From Treponema bryantii (GTDB lineage Bacteria > Spirochaetota > Spirochaetia > Treponematales > Treponemataceae): a stretch of DNA of 64,000 nt. The notes under the pieces were generated by a model. That model was not told the DNA's origin and made no database searches. It saw nothing but the letters and a program-made list of their open reading frames with translations. Positions 8,957 through 17,193 of this stretch are shown here, one piece after another (positions within the stretch are counted from its first letter, which is position 1; the number at the start of each line of letters is the position of its first letter). The translations under genes were made by a program, and so were the position numbers. The stretch covers positions 744,001 through 808,000 of the forward strand of contig NZ_AP025286.1 of NCBI RefSeq assembly GCF_036492245.1, read 5' to 3'.

Positions 8957-9793
8957 ATGGCACATTGCGTAGTTCCTGCTGCTGAAGAAATTTTGGACAA
9001 GGAGTATCCTGTTCTCGACAAAGGTTTTGTTCGTCTTGTAGATTATTTTGGTGGAGACCAGCGTATTGTTCAGTCTGCCCGTGTTTCATATGGTGAAGGA
9101 ACTAAATCTGTGAGCCAGGACGGCGCCCTCATTGATTATCTTTTGCGTCATCAGCATACTTCTCCGTTTGAGCAGGTTGTAATGACTTTCCATGTTAAGA
9201 TGCCTATTTTTGTTGCCCGTCAGTGGGTTCGCCATCGTACTGGCCGCATGAATGAGGTGTCTGGCCGTTACTCTATTATGAAAGAAGAATTCTATGTTCC
9301 TGCTGAAGACAAGGTTGCTCCTCAGAGTAAGGACAATAAGCAGGGCCGCTGCAACGAAGCTTTTGATAAGGAAACTGCTGATAAGATTATTGCTCAGCTT
9401 GTGGCTGGTCAGAAGGAATCTTACGAAAACTACAGCGAGCTTTTAGACAGTGGTCTTGCCCGCGAAATTGCACGTATAAATCTTCCTCTTTCTTTATACA
9501 CTGAATTTTACTGGGAGATGGATCTTCACAATCTGTTCCACTTCCTTAAGCTCCGTCTGGATTCTCATGCTCAGTATGAAATCCGCGTATATGCTGAAGT
9601 AATCCTTGAGATGTGCCGCAAGGTTGCACCTATGGCTACTGAAAGCTTCATCAACCATATGAATGAGGGTGTAAACTTCAGTGGTGAAGAAATGGATGCT
9701 TTGCGTAAGGTACTTGCCGGTGAGCCGAACCCTCTCGAAGGCAAGAAACTTGACCGCTTTAACGAAAAAATTAAGACTGGGGTTCAGTTGTAG
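8957..9793 (+). CDS. thyX: FAD-dependent thymidylate synthase ThyX
   Basis: Converts dUMP to dTMP using methylene-tetrahydrofolate, FAD and NADPH; acts in the cytoplasm as a tetramer. The diagnostic ThyX motif RHR-x7-S is present as RHRTGRMNEVS near residues 91-101. The N-terminal region DYFGGDQRIVQSARVSYG and the central QHTSPFEQVVMTFHVKMPIF segment also fit the family. Length of 278 aa is normal. A GAGGG site precedes the ATG. No ThyA is visible in the window. A long palindromic repeat begins 9 bp after the stop. Confidence 0.96.
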   Translation: MAHCVVPAAEEILDKEYPVLDKGFVRLVDYFGGDQRIVQSARVSYGEGTKSVSQDGALIDYLLRHQHTSPFEQVVMTFHVKMPIFVARQWVRHRTGRMNEVSGRYSIMKEEFYVPAEDKVAPQSKDNKQGRCNEAFDKETADKIIAQLVAGQKESYENYSELLDSGLAREIARINLPLSLYTEFYWEMDLHNLFHFLKLRLDSHAQYEIRVYAEVILEMCRKVAPMATESFINHMNEGVNFSGEEMDALRKVLAGEPNPLEGKKLDRFNEKIKTGVQL

Positions 9794-9802
9794 AAAACTC
9801 CA

Positions 9803-9864
9803 CGTCATTGCGAGTGCAGCGAAGCAATCTAAAAATGGATTGCTTCGCTGCGCTCGCAATGACG
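9803..9864. repeat. Long palindromic repeat, CGTCATTGCGAG family
   Basis: Near-perfect inverted repeat. CGTCATTGCGAG..GCAGCGAAGCAATC (9803-9829) pairs with GATTGCTTCGCTGCG..CTCGCAATGACG (9838-9864), with an 8-nt loop and one mismatch. This sequence class is known from many bacterial genomes as a dispersed intergenic palindrome. It lies between thyX and the lipoprotein gene and has no T-run, so it is not a standard terminator, although the RNA would form a very stable hairpin. Confidence 0.9.
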
Positions 9865-9877
9865 AAATATAAATACT

Positions 9878-11176
9878 ATGAAGAAACTATTTTTACCTTT
9901 AATCATTCTTTTTACCCTCTTCTTTACTGCCTGCAGTGACAAGGTGATGGGCTACTCTGTTGTGCTCTGGACTATTCCTGACCAGCAGATTAAAAGTGGT
10001 GACACTGTTCCTGTTTACATCAAATCTAATATTTCGCATGTATATGTAATTGGAAATAAAAACGGCGAGAAGCTTGAGGTGGCTTTGTGGCAGCTTACTG
10101 AACCTGTGAGAAAAAGTAAGGTTAAGGCTGTTGCTGCTAAGTATGCTGAAAATGCGGCTACTTATGCTTCTGTAAAACTGGACGGGCTTCCTTGCCGTGC
10201 TGAACCTGTAAATACTGCTAAGCAGGTTTATCGTCTCCGAAAGGGTGAGGTTATTAAGATTCTCTACAAGGGTAATGGTCAGGCTCCTATGGCTGGCAAA
10301 ACTGCTCTTGAGGGTGACTGGTACCGCATTCTCACTGGCGACGGTACTATGGGCTGGTGCTTTTCTTACAATCTGAATCTTTATGAAACGGATGCAACCG
10401 GTCAGCGTGTTGGCGGTGGTGAAATTGTTGAAGCTCAGGAAGAAGATGCTCACTGGGATACTATTGTGGCTAATACCTGGTATCCGGATTATTTCCGCAC
10501 TATGATTGACAGCCATAATATTGACCTTGGTCTTATTCATCCGCTTTATAAATTTACTATTGATTTAGAAGGCAAGAAGGTTTCTCTGAATACTAATGAG
10601 ATTCATGAGAGCTGGGATTATGATGGCTTTACTAAGACAGATGACAATGAATATTCGTTGAACGGCATCTCTATGAAGATTATATATCGCCGTGCAAACT
10701 ACATTGTTCTTCGCTATACTGATGCAAGCGGTAAGCCTCAGGACCTCAACTTTGTTACTTTGTCTGAAAGTGTTGCTGATATTGTTAATGCAGAAAAGGA
10801 ACGCCGTTCTCAGGCTTATATGCAAATCTGGTCTCACGGCCCGATTTTCTCAAGTTCTAGCTATGGTAAGATTTCATTCAATGAAGACGGTTCTTTCCGC
10901 TGGAATGGCTTTAAGCTGCTTGTTCCTTCTGTAATTGATGCAGGAACCAAGAGTACCGGTTCTGCTTTGGTTAAGTATTCGCTTTCTAAAGATCTGGCTG
11001 CTTCTTACGATGGTGTTCTCACTATGAAATTTGATGGAATGAGTCGCGAAGTAAACTTCCTTTACAAACTGGAAAATGGAGCTTTGCGTCTCGAAGATAC
11101 TACGGGTGCAACTTTAAGCGGAAGTCAGTTGAAGAGCCGCGGTGTGAGCCCGGTTATTGTTTACATGAAGAAATAA
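9878..11176 (+). CDS. Lipoprotein with SH3-like domain
   Basis: A 432-aa predicted lipoprotein. The signal segment ends in the lipobox FTACS (Cys about residue 19), so it should be lipid-anchored at the cell envelope. A bacterial SH3-like domain is visible at about residues 95-170 (LPCRAEPVNTAKQVYRLRKGEVIKIL, then GDWYRIL and MGWCFSYNL). The remaining C-terminal half is beta-rich and not recognised. It starts 13 bp after a palindromic repeat with no clear ribosome site. The ABC-F gene follows after one base. SH3 domains of this type often bind peptidoglycan; that role is only a guess. Confidence 0.82.
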   Translation: MKKLFLPLIILFTLFFTACSDKVMGYSVVLWTIPDQQIKSGDTVPVYIKSNISHVYVIGNKNGEKLEVALWQLTEPVRKSKVKAVAAKYAENAATYASVKLDGLPCRAEPVNTAKQVYRLRKGEVIKILYKGNGQAPMAGKTALEGDWYRILTGDGTMGWCFSYNLNLYETDATGQRVGGGEIVEAQEEDAHWDTIVANTWYPDYFRTMIDSHNIDLGLIHPLYKFTIDLEGKKVSLNTNEIHESWDYDGFTKTDDNEYSLNGISMKIIYRRANYIVLRYTDASGKPQDLNFVTLSESVADIVNAEKERRSQAYMQIWSHGPIFSSSSYGKISFNEDGSFRWNGFKLLVPSVIDAGTKSTGSALVKYSLSKDLAASYDGVLTMKFDGMSREVNFLYKLENGALRLEDTTGATLSGSQLKSRGVSPVIVYMKK

Positions 11177-11177
11177 T

Positions 11178-13190
11178 ATGGCATTTGTACAATTTTCCCA
11201 GGTCTCACTGGCATTCGGTGACCGGGATATCTTAAAAAATGTAACTATCAATTTACAGACTGGCTCTAAGGTTGCGCTCACTGGTGCAAACGGAGCCGGC
11301 AAATCTACTCTCATAAAGGTTCTGGCTGGTCTTGTTCCGCCGGATAGCGGAAGCCGCGCTGTTCAGAAGGATTGTCGCATTGCATATCTGCCTCAGAGCG
11401 GACTTACTCATCACGGCTGTACTTTGCGCGAAGAAGCTGATAAGGCTTTTGAGTTCGGCTATGAGATGCAGAGAAAAATCGATGAGATCGGTTCTCAGCT
11501 GGAAGCAGGGCAGGGTAATACTGATGCTCTTGTAATTCAGCAGTCGGAGTTGATTCAGGCTCTTGATGATTCGGGCTGGCACCGGCGAGATGCTATGGCG
11601 GAGAGCGTTCTGCTTGGTCTTGGTTTTAGCCGCTCTGATTTTGACCGCGACACTGCCGAGTTCTCCGGCGGATGGCAGATGCGTATTGCTCTGGCGAAGG
11701 CTCTTATGCAGGGGCCGGACATCCTGCTTCTCGACGAACCTACAAACTATCTTGATATTGAAGCAAGAAGCTGGCTTGAGCAGTTCCTGCAGAATTTCCG
11801 CGGCGGCTTTTTACTTGTCAGCCATGACCGTTATTTTCTTGATGTTACTATAAACGAAGTTTATGAACTTTTTAACGGCGACCTTAAGCGCTATCCCGGA
11901 AACTTTTCGCACTATGAAAAAGTGCGCGAGGTTGAACTTAAAACTCTGATTGCCGCTTACGAGCAGCAGCAGGAAGAAATCAATAAACTTGAAGATTTTA
12001 TCCGCCGCTTCGGCTATAAGGCTACTAAGGCTGCCCAGGCTCAGGAATACATGAAAAAGCTTGAGAAGATGGAACGCATTGAGATTCCTGAATCTCTGAA
12101 AAAAATCCATTTCAGTTTTCCGCCGGCTCCGCATAGTGGCAGACTTGTAATGAGGCTTCATGATATTACGAAGTCTTACGACGGCAAAACGAATGTTCTC
12201 GATAAACTTGAACTGACTCTTGAAAACGGCGAGCGGCTTGTTGTTGCCGGACGCAACGGTGCGGGTAAGTCTACTTTGCTGCGAATTATTGCAGGTGAAG
12301 ACAGTGCATTTACCGGTGAGGTTGTACCGGGTGCCGGCGTAAAGGTAGGCTACTTCTCGCAGGATAACGCCGAGACTATTAAAGGAAAAGAAACAATTTT
12401 AGACTACCTCGAAGCAAGGGCTCCTCTTGAGCTGATTCCAAAGCTCCGTGATATGCTTGGTGCTTTCCTGTTCCGCGGTGACGATGTATATAAATCTCTG
12501 GACGTTTTGAGCGGTGGAGAAAAGAGCCGTATTGCATTGCTGCAGCTGCTGCTTAGCCCTGTAAATCTTCTCGTTCTTGATGAACCTACAAACCACCTCG
12601 ACATCCATTCTAAGGACGTTCTGCTTCAGGCTCTCCGCGGTTTCGGCGGCACTGTAATTTTCGTAAGCCATGACCGCGGATTTATCGAGCAGCTTGCCAC
12701 AAAGGTTCTGCACCTCGAGCACGGCCAGTACAAATATTTTGTCGGCGGTTACGAGTTCTACATGGAGCAGATGGAAAAGCAGGAAAATACAGAAGGAGGG
12801 GAAGGTTTACCCCGCTCTAATGGGGAAGCCGTTAAAAAACAAGCTGCGGCAGCGGGTTGTTTTAGGCTTGACCTTCAAAATGCGCACAATCAGGCTATGC
12901 CTGATTGTCCTTCGTTGGAGAACTCGGCGAAGCCTGCTCAGCTTTCCTGGGAAGAACAGAAACGTCTCGAATCCGAGCGCCGCAAGATTGAAAAAGAAGT
13001 AGCCCGCCTCGAAGCCAAAATCTCCGAACTGGAAGCAAAAAAATCCGAGCTCGAAAACAAAATGGCCGACCCTGCGGTATATTCAAATGGAGAAAAAGCA
13101 AAAGCTGTTCAGCGCGAGATAGAAGCCGTGACCACCCAAATCGACGAGACCACCGCCGCCTGGGAAGCCGCTGCCGAAAAACTGGGATAA
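11178..13190 (+). CDS. ABC-F family ATPase with a repeat-derived linker insertion
   Basis: Soluble double-ATPase (670 aa) of the ABC-F group, ribosome-associated proteins acting in translation or antibiotic protection. Walker A motifs are GANGAGKST (36-44) and GRNGAGKST (about 355). Signatures are FSGGWQMR and LSGGEKSR; Walker B motifs are LLLDEPTNYLD and LVLDEPTNHLD. An interdomain linker of about 75 residues lies between the cassettes. The C-terminus is a charged coiled coil (about 600-670). Residues about 540-595, between ATPase 2 and the coiled coil, are encoded by palindromic repeat sequence (see 12797-12908) and look like an in-frame insertion. There is no ribosome site; it starts one base after the lipoprotein stop, so coupling is likely. 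Confidence 0.93.
   Translation: MAFVQFSQVSLAFGDRDILKNVTINLQTGSKVALTGANGAGKSTLIKVLAGLVPPDSGSRAVQKDCRIAYLPQSGLTHHGCTLREEADKAFEFGYEMQRKIDEIGSQLEAGQGNTDALVIQQSELIQALDDSGWHRRDAMAESVLLGLGFSRSDFDRDTAEFSGGWQMRIALAKALMQGPDILLLDEPTNYLDIEARSWLEQFLQNFRGGFLLVSHDRYFLDVTINEVYELFNGDLKRYPGNFSHYEKVREVELKTLIAAYEQQQEEINKLEDFIRRFGYKATKAAQAQEYMKKLEKMERIEIPESLKKIHFSFPPAPHSGRLVMRLHDITKSYDGKTNVLDKLELTLENGERLVVAGRNGAGKSTLLRIIAGEDSAFTGEVVPGAGVKVGYFSQDNAETIKGKETILDYLEARAPLELIPKLRDMLGAFLFRGDDVYKSLDVLSGGEKSRIALLQLLLSPVNLLVLDEPTNHLDIHSKDVLLQALRGFGGTVIFVSHDRGFIEQLATKVLHLEHGQYKYFVGGYEFYMEQMEKQENTEGGEGLPRSNGEAVKKQAAAAGCFRLDLQNAHNQAMPDCPSLENSAKPAQLSWEEQKRLESERRKIEKEVARLEAKISELEAKKSELENKMADPAVYSNGEKAKAVQREIEAVTTQIDETTAAWEAAAEKLG
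12797..12908. repeat. Palindromic repeats embedded in frame in the ABC-F gene
   Basis: Three repeat pieces in tandem inside coding sequence. Bases 12797-12817 match the right end of the family A repeat at 8174-8194 (18 of 21 identical). Bases 12829-12866 match, inverted, the intergenic element at 45452-45489 (35 of 38 identical). Bases 12886-12908 form a perfect 10-bp stem with a 3-nt loop. The reading frame stays open across all of them, adding about 50 residues of unusual composition to the protein. Confidence 0.8.
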
Positions 13191-13202
13191 GGAGATAGTA
13201 AA

Positions 13203-13910
13203 ATGGAAGCAGCACTTTATTTAATTCCCGTAACCTTGGGCGAGACTGAAATCTCTCAGGTTCTGCCACCTTATAATCATGACATCATTGTGGGCATTAA
13301 GCATTTTATCGTAGAAAATATCCGCTCGGCACGGCGCTTTTTGAAGAAGACTGAAAAGGCGATTGATATAGATGAGCTTACTTTTTACGAGCTCAACCGT
13401 CATACAGACCGCAAGTTTATCGGCGAGTTTCTGGAGCCGCTCAAAAAAGGCCTTCCTGTTGGAATCATCTCTGAGGCGGGCTGCCCTGCCATTGCCGACC
13501 CGGGAGCCGATGTGGTTGCCATAGCTCAGAGCCGCGGCTACAAAGTTGTTCCTCTTGTTGGTCCTTCTTCTATTATTATGTCTGTTATGGGAAGTGGCTT
13601 TAATGGCCAGAGTTTTGCCTTCAACGGCTACCTTCCAGTGGAAGTTCCTCTGCGAATTAAAGCTCTCAAAAAACTGGAGCAGAAAGTTCAGAACGAAAAT
13701 CAGACTCAGCTTTTTATTGAAACACCATATCGCAATGCCAAGATGATTGAAACAATTCTTGGCGCCCTGAATCCAAAAACAAAACTGTGTATTGCGGCAG
13801 GCATCACCTGCGCCGAAGAATACATTAAGACCCGTACCGTTGCCGAATGGAAAAAAGAAAAACTTCCAGACCTCGGTAAAATCCCCGCCATCTTCGTAAT
13901 TGGCAAATAG
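13203..13910 (+). CDS. RsmI-like SAM-dependent methyltransferase (tetrapyrrole methylase fold)
   Basis: A 235-aa protein of the tetrapyrrole/RsmI methylase superfamily. It has LYLIPVTLGE at the N-terminus, SEAGCPAIADPGADVVAIAQ (the conserved GxPxxxDPG region) and VVPLVGPSSI. The family contains the 16S rRNA 2'-O-ribose methyltransferase RsmI (C1402), but this protein is shorter than typical RsmI (about 280 aa) and belongs to a divergent branch, so the target is uncertain. A GGAG site precedes the ATG, which is 12 bp after the ABC-F stop. A palindromic repeat follows. Confidence 0.85.
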   Translation: MEAALYLIPVTLGETEISQVLPPYNHDIIVGIKHFIVENIRSARRFLKKTEKAIDIDELTFYELNRHTDRKFIGEFLEPLKKGLPVGIISEAGCPAIADPGADVVAIAQSRGYKVVPLVGPSSIIMSVMGSGFNGQSFAFNGYLPVEVPLRIKALKKLEQKVQNENQTQLFIETPYRNAKMIETILGALNPKTKLCIAAGITCAEEYIKTRTVAEWKKEKLPDLGKIPAIFVIGK

Positions 13911-13938
13911 AAAATTAATCGTCATGCAGAACAACTAC

Positions 13939-14002
13939 CCGTCATGCTGAACTTGTTTCAGCATCTATAAAAATAGACCCCGAAACAAGTTCGGGGTGAC
14001 GG
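13939..14002. repeat. Palindromic repeat, GTCATGCTGAACTTG family
   Basis: Inverted repeat whose outer arms (CCGTCA..CTGAACTTGTTTC and GAAACAAGTTC..TGACGG) pair across a loop of about 20 nt. A partial direct copy (GTCATGCAGAACA) precedes it at 13921. The class is widely dispersed in bacterial genomes. Its right arm contains an in-frame GTG that could be mistaken for the start of the next gene. Confidence 0.85.
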
Positions 14003-14026
14003 TATATGCCGGGATGCCGGTGAGTC

Positions 14027-14055
14027 TTTACGTCAATCTTGTATTCCATTATATT
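14027..14055 (+). promoter_or_regulatory. Promoter of the amino-acid transporter operon (possibly leaderless)
   Basis: TTTACG (14027-14032) and TATATT (14050-14055) with a 17-bp spacer. The ATG at 14062 follows the -10 box by only 6 nt and has no ribosome site, so transcription would start at or next to the codon. Confidence 0.5.
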
Positions 14056-14061
14056 GTAACA

Positions 14062-14721
14062 ATGGATTTTGCCTTTATTCAAAAAGTCTTGCCGATGTAC
14101 AGGGAAGCGGCGGTTCTTACGCTGCGGCTTGCACTCATTGGAATTCTTTTATCCCTGGTGCTTGGACTTGTCTGCGCTCTTGTAAAATATTTTAAGGTGC
14201 CGGTGCTGCGCCGAATTGTTGGCGCCTACATTGAGCTCTCTCGCAACACACCTCTTTTGATTCAACTCTTTTTTCTTTACTTTGCTTTTCCGAGAATGGG
14301 AATCAAACTGAGTTCTGTTCAGTGTGCAATCATCGGACTTACATTTCTGGGCGGTTCTTACATGGAAGAGACCTTCCGTTCCGCCCTCGAATCAGTTTCC
14401 AAAATTCAGATAGAAAGTGCCCAGTGTATCGGCCTTACACCTCGTCAGGTTACCCAGTACGTAATTTTACCCCAGGCTGTTTCTGTTTCAATCCCAGGCT
14501 TCTGTGCAAACGTTATGTTTATGATTAAGGAGACTTCGGTATTTTCTGCCGTTGCCCTTGCTGACCTAATGTACGTTGCAAAAGATTTAATTGGACTTTA
14601 TTACAAAACAGAAGAGTCTCTGCTTCTGCTCTGTCTTGCATATTTTATCCTGCTCTTGCCGATTTCCCTGATTGCGGCATTTGCCGAAAGGAGGCTGCGT
14701 TATGCCCAGTTCGGACGTTAA
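14062..14721 (+). CDS. Polar amino-acid ABC transporter permease 1
   Basis: HisM/GlnP-type inner-membrane permease. It has five or so hydrophobic segments and the conserved EAA loop (EETFRSALESVSKIQIESAQCIGLTPRQ). RNTPLLIQLFFLYFAFP is the typical region before it. I place the start at ATG 14062 (MDFAFIQKV). The frame is open upstream to GTG 13996, but that codon lies in a palindromic repeat and would add unconserved residues. It overlaps the second permease gene by 20 bp and forms an operon with the ATPase at 15420. The matching binding protein is probably at 19692, beyond an inserted two-gene module. Confidence 0.9.
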   Translation: MDFAFIQKVLPMYREAAVLTLRLALIGILLSLVLGLVCALVKYFKVPVLRRIVGAYIELSRNTPLLIQLFFLYFAFPRMGIKLSSVQCAIIGLTFLGGSYMEETFRSALESVSKIQIESAQCIGLTPRQVTQYVILPQAVSVSIPGFCANVMFMIKETSVFSAVALADLMYVAKDLIGLYYKTEESLLLLCLAYFILLLPISLIAAFAERRLRYAQFGR

Positions 14722-15409
14722 TATGATTGAAGCAATCAGACAGGCCTTTGGCGTTCTCACAATGGGAACAAACTTTATACGTCTTATGGGCGGCCTCTGG
14801 GTAACCGTCTGGATTGCTCTTGTTTCAGTTGCTTTTTCTATTGTTCTTGGTTTTTTGTTCGGCATGCTGATGACTATGAAGAACCGTGGTGTACGTGCCC
14901 TTTGCCGCATCTATCTTGAGTTTATGAGAATCATGCCTCAGATGGTTCTTCTCTTCCTTGCTTATTACGGACTTACCCGCATGTTCAATATTTCTTTGAG
15001 CGGCGAGGCTGCAAGTATTCTGGTTTTTACCCTCTGGGGAACTGCTGAAATGGGCGACCTGGTCCGTGGTGCCCTCGAAAGCGTGCCGAAACATCAGTAC
15101 GAAAGCGGGCGAGCAATCGGGCTCACAGAACGCCAGATTTTCTTCTACATAATAATTCCACAGACCCTGCGCCCGCTCCTGCCATTGAGTATGAACCTCA
15201 TCACCCGTATGATAAAAACCACCTCGCTGGTAGTTTTTGTCGGTGTAATAGAAGTTGTAAAAATCGGTCAGCAGATTATTGAGGCCAACCGCCTTACTGT
15301 GCCAACCGCCAGCATCGCAGTCTACTTCGTAATTTTCATGATGTATTTTTTCGTCTGCTGGATTTTAAGCCTGGCAGCCCGTGCAGTGGAGAAGAGACAG
15401 AAGAAATAG
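14702..15409 (+). CDS. Polar amino-acid ABC transporter permease 2
   Basis: Second HisM/GlnP-type permease (235 aa from this start). The EAA-loop region reads EMGDLVRGALESVPKHQYESGRAIGLTERQ. The start at ATG 14702 (MPSSDVN) has an excellent AGGAGG site seven bases upstream, inside the previous gene; a longer frame begins at TTG 14672 but has no such support. It pairs with permease 1 to form the membrane channel. A heterodimeric permease is usual for this transporter family. Confidence 0.92.
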   Translation: MPSSDVNMIEAIRQAFGVLTMGTNFIRLMGGLWVTVWIALVSVAFSIVLGFLFGMLMTMKNRGVRALCRIYLEFMRIMPQMVLLFLAYYGLTRMFNISLSGEAASILVFTLWGTAEMGDLVRGALESVPKHQYESGRAIGLTERQIFFYIIIPQTLRPLLPLSMNLITRMIKTTSLVVFVGVIEVVKIGQQIIEANRLTVPTASIAVYFVIFMMYFFVCWILSLAARAVEKRQKK

Positions 15410-15419
15410 GAGATCTAAA

Positions 15420-16172
15420 ATGGCATTACTTGAACTTAAAAATATAAGGAAATCTTTCGACCAGAACGTAATTCTTAAAGACCTTTCACTCACCGTAGAG
15501 AAGGGCGAGGTCATTGTAATTCTCGGACCGTCGGGCTGCGGTAAATCGACACTGCTTCGTTGCATCAACGGCCTGGAAACAATTCAGGGTGGCGAAATCC
15601 TCCTGGACGGCGAAGTAATTTCTAACCGCAAAAAAGACATGCACCTTATCCGCCAGAAAATCGGTATGGTTTTCCAGAGCTACGATTTGTTTCCCCACCT
15701 CACTGTAATGAAAAATCTTTTGCTTGGTCCAAAGCACGCCCACGAAATGAATTTCAACATGGACGAGGTCCAGAAAGAAGCCGAGGCCTGGCTTGAACGC
15801 GTAGGCCTTGCCGACAAGAAAAACTCATATCCACGGCAGCTGTCGGGCGGCCAAAAGCAGCGAGTTGCAATCGTCCGCATGCTCTGTATGCACCCCGAAG
15901 TTATGCTCTTCGACGAAGTTACCGCCGCCCTCGACCCCGAAATGGTCCGCGAAGTCCTCGATGTTATGATGGATCTTGCCAACGACAAAAAGACCATGCT
16001 CATAGTTACCCACCAGATGCAGTTTGCCCGTGCCGTTGCCGACAAAATCGTCTTCATGGACGCAGGCGAAATTGTCGAAGTCTCCACCCCAGAAGAGTTC
16101 TGGACAAATCCAAAGACAGAGCGTGCAAAGAAATTCCTGAGCAACTTCGAGTTTGAGAGTCGCAGAAAATAA
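15420..16172 (+). CDS. Polar amino-acid ABC transporter ATP-binding protein
   Basis: GlnQ/HisP-type ATPase of 250 aa. Walker A is GPSGCGKST, the Q-loop is MVFQSYDLFPH, the signature is LSGGQKQR, Walker B is VMLFDE and the H-loop is IVTHQM. One oddity: the residue stretch after Walker B reads DEVTAALDPE rather than the common [10 protein letters not shown]. Start at ATG 15420 follows an AGGAG site; an in-frame upstream ATG at 15381 lies inside the permease gene. The stop (16170-16172) is one base from the stop of the convergent HNH gene, so there is no room for an ordinary terminator. Confidence 0.95.
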   Translation: MALLELKNIRKSFDQNVILKDLSLTVEKGEVIVILGPSGCGKSTLLRCINGLETIQGGEILLDGEVISNRKKDMHLIRQKIGMVFQSYDLFPHLTVMKNLLLGPKHAHEMNFNMDEVQKEAEAWLERVGLADKKNSYPRQLSGGQKQRVAIVRMLCMHPEVMLFDEVTAALDPEMVREVLDVMMDLANDKKTMLIVTHQMQFARAVADKIVFMDAGEIVEVSTPEEFWTNPKTERAKKFLSNFEFESRRK

Positions 16173-16173
16173 T

Positions 16174-17193
16174 TTATTCTAGTAAATCATTTTTCATTTT
16201 TTGCAAAAGAGAGTATTTGTTATCGTTATGAAATATGTCGTTTTCGATTTGCTCTTCTGTAGCTGGAATTATTGAATTTGAAGTTGTAGTTTTCTGATTA
16301 TTTAATAATTTACATATTTTTTCTATATGTGAACGGGGATATCGTTTTCTTAAGTCAATAAGATAGAGTCCGTTCATTTTTATTGCCTGGGAGTTATACC
16401 GTTCTTCAAGTTGAAATAGATTAATGATTTGCTTGTTATGTGAGTTATTATCAGTATCAAAACTGAGTTTATATATTTCGGCAGTTTTCTGAGATAAGGG
16501 GGAATAATGCCAGATTTCATATTTATTTTCAGATTTTGAAATCTTAGGAAGAAAACGTATTGTTACCATTTCCTTGAAATTGTATTTTTGACTTACGGGA
16601 GAACATTTTAATAAATTGCTTTTGTTATTCTTATTGATTTGTATTACTTCTGCCTTTTTTACTCTTTCATTACAATATTGACATGAAGGGACAAAGTTAT
16701 ACAACGAAAGTGCAAAAAAAGGATACAAAGATTTTGGAAAGAAATGATCTAAATCATAAATACTCTTCTTTTTTTCATTATATTCATAAAAACCTGTGAA
16801 AGCGGAATCACAGTATGGACATCGCCAAAGTTCTAGGTCATTTGTATATTTATTAAAAAAATCTTGGATTTTATGATATTTCCCTTCATAGTTAAATATT
16901 TTTTTATTTTCAATTTCTTTTATAAGAGAATTATTAATCGCAAAATTACAGTCTGCAAGAATTTCAACTAATTCTTCGTAAGGAGCAATAAATAAGTCTT
17001 TTAATTCATATTGCTTTAGTTTAGAAAATCCAGAATATTTTGAAATCAGATTTTCCCAAGAAGTTTTTAGTTTTTTATATTTTTTTGAATCTTTTATGTC
17101 TTTTTTTATCGAAAAAAGAGTTTTAATGTATTCTTCTTCAAACGATTTTTTATCTATTTTTTCAAATAGTTCTAAATATTTAATTCGATTCAT
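16174..17193 (-). CDS. HNH endonuclease, PtuB-like partner of the upstream ATPase
   Basis: A 339-aa protein with a zinc-finger HNH nuclease core: CPYC at 125-128, DLDHFFPKS at 147-155 (catalytic His), Asn 166, and CQYCN at 171-175. This arrangement is characteristic of the HNH component of two-gene ATPase-HNH defence systems such as Septu (PtuB). The N-terminal 115 residues are helical and charged; the C-terminal 150 residues are not recognised. The start overlaps the ATPase stop by 4 bp (ATGA), a strong sign of a functional pair. GC content is clearly lower than that of the flanking transporter genes. Inferred role: nucleic-acid cleavage during phage infection; not shown directly. Confidence 0.85.
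   Translation of the reverse strand: MNRIKYLELFEKIDKKSFEEEYIKTLFSIKKDIKDSKKYKKLKTSWENLISKYSGFSKLKQYELKDLFIAPYEELVEILADCNFAINNSLIKEIENKKIFNYEGKYHKIQDFFNKYTNDLELWRCPYCDSAFTGFYEYNEKKKSIYDLDHFFPKSLYPFFALSLYNFVPSCQYCNERVKKAEVIQINKNNKSNLLKCSPVSQKYNFKEMVTIRFLPKISKSENKYEIWHYSPLSQKTAEIYKLSFDTDNNSHNKQIINLFQLEERYNSQAIKMNGLYLIDLRKRYPRSHIEKICKLLNNQKTTTSNSIIPATEEQIENDIFHNDNKYSLLQKMKNDLLE

Noticed and set aside
13221-13934. A 237-codon minus-strand frame opposite the RsmI-like gene
   Set aside because: The plus-strand protein has recognisable methylase motifs and an SD; the opposite frame has neither.
15420-16172. Loss of function in the transporter ATPase because of DEVTAALDPE instead of [10 protein letters not shown]
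   Set aside because: The catalytic Asp-Glu, D-loop and all other motifs are intact; the changed residues vary within the family.
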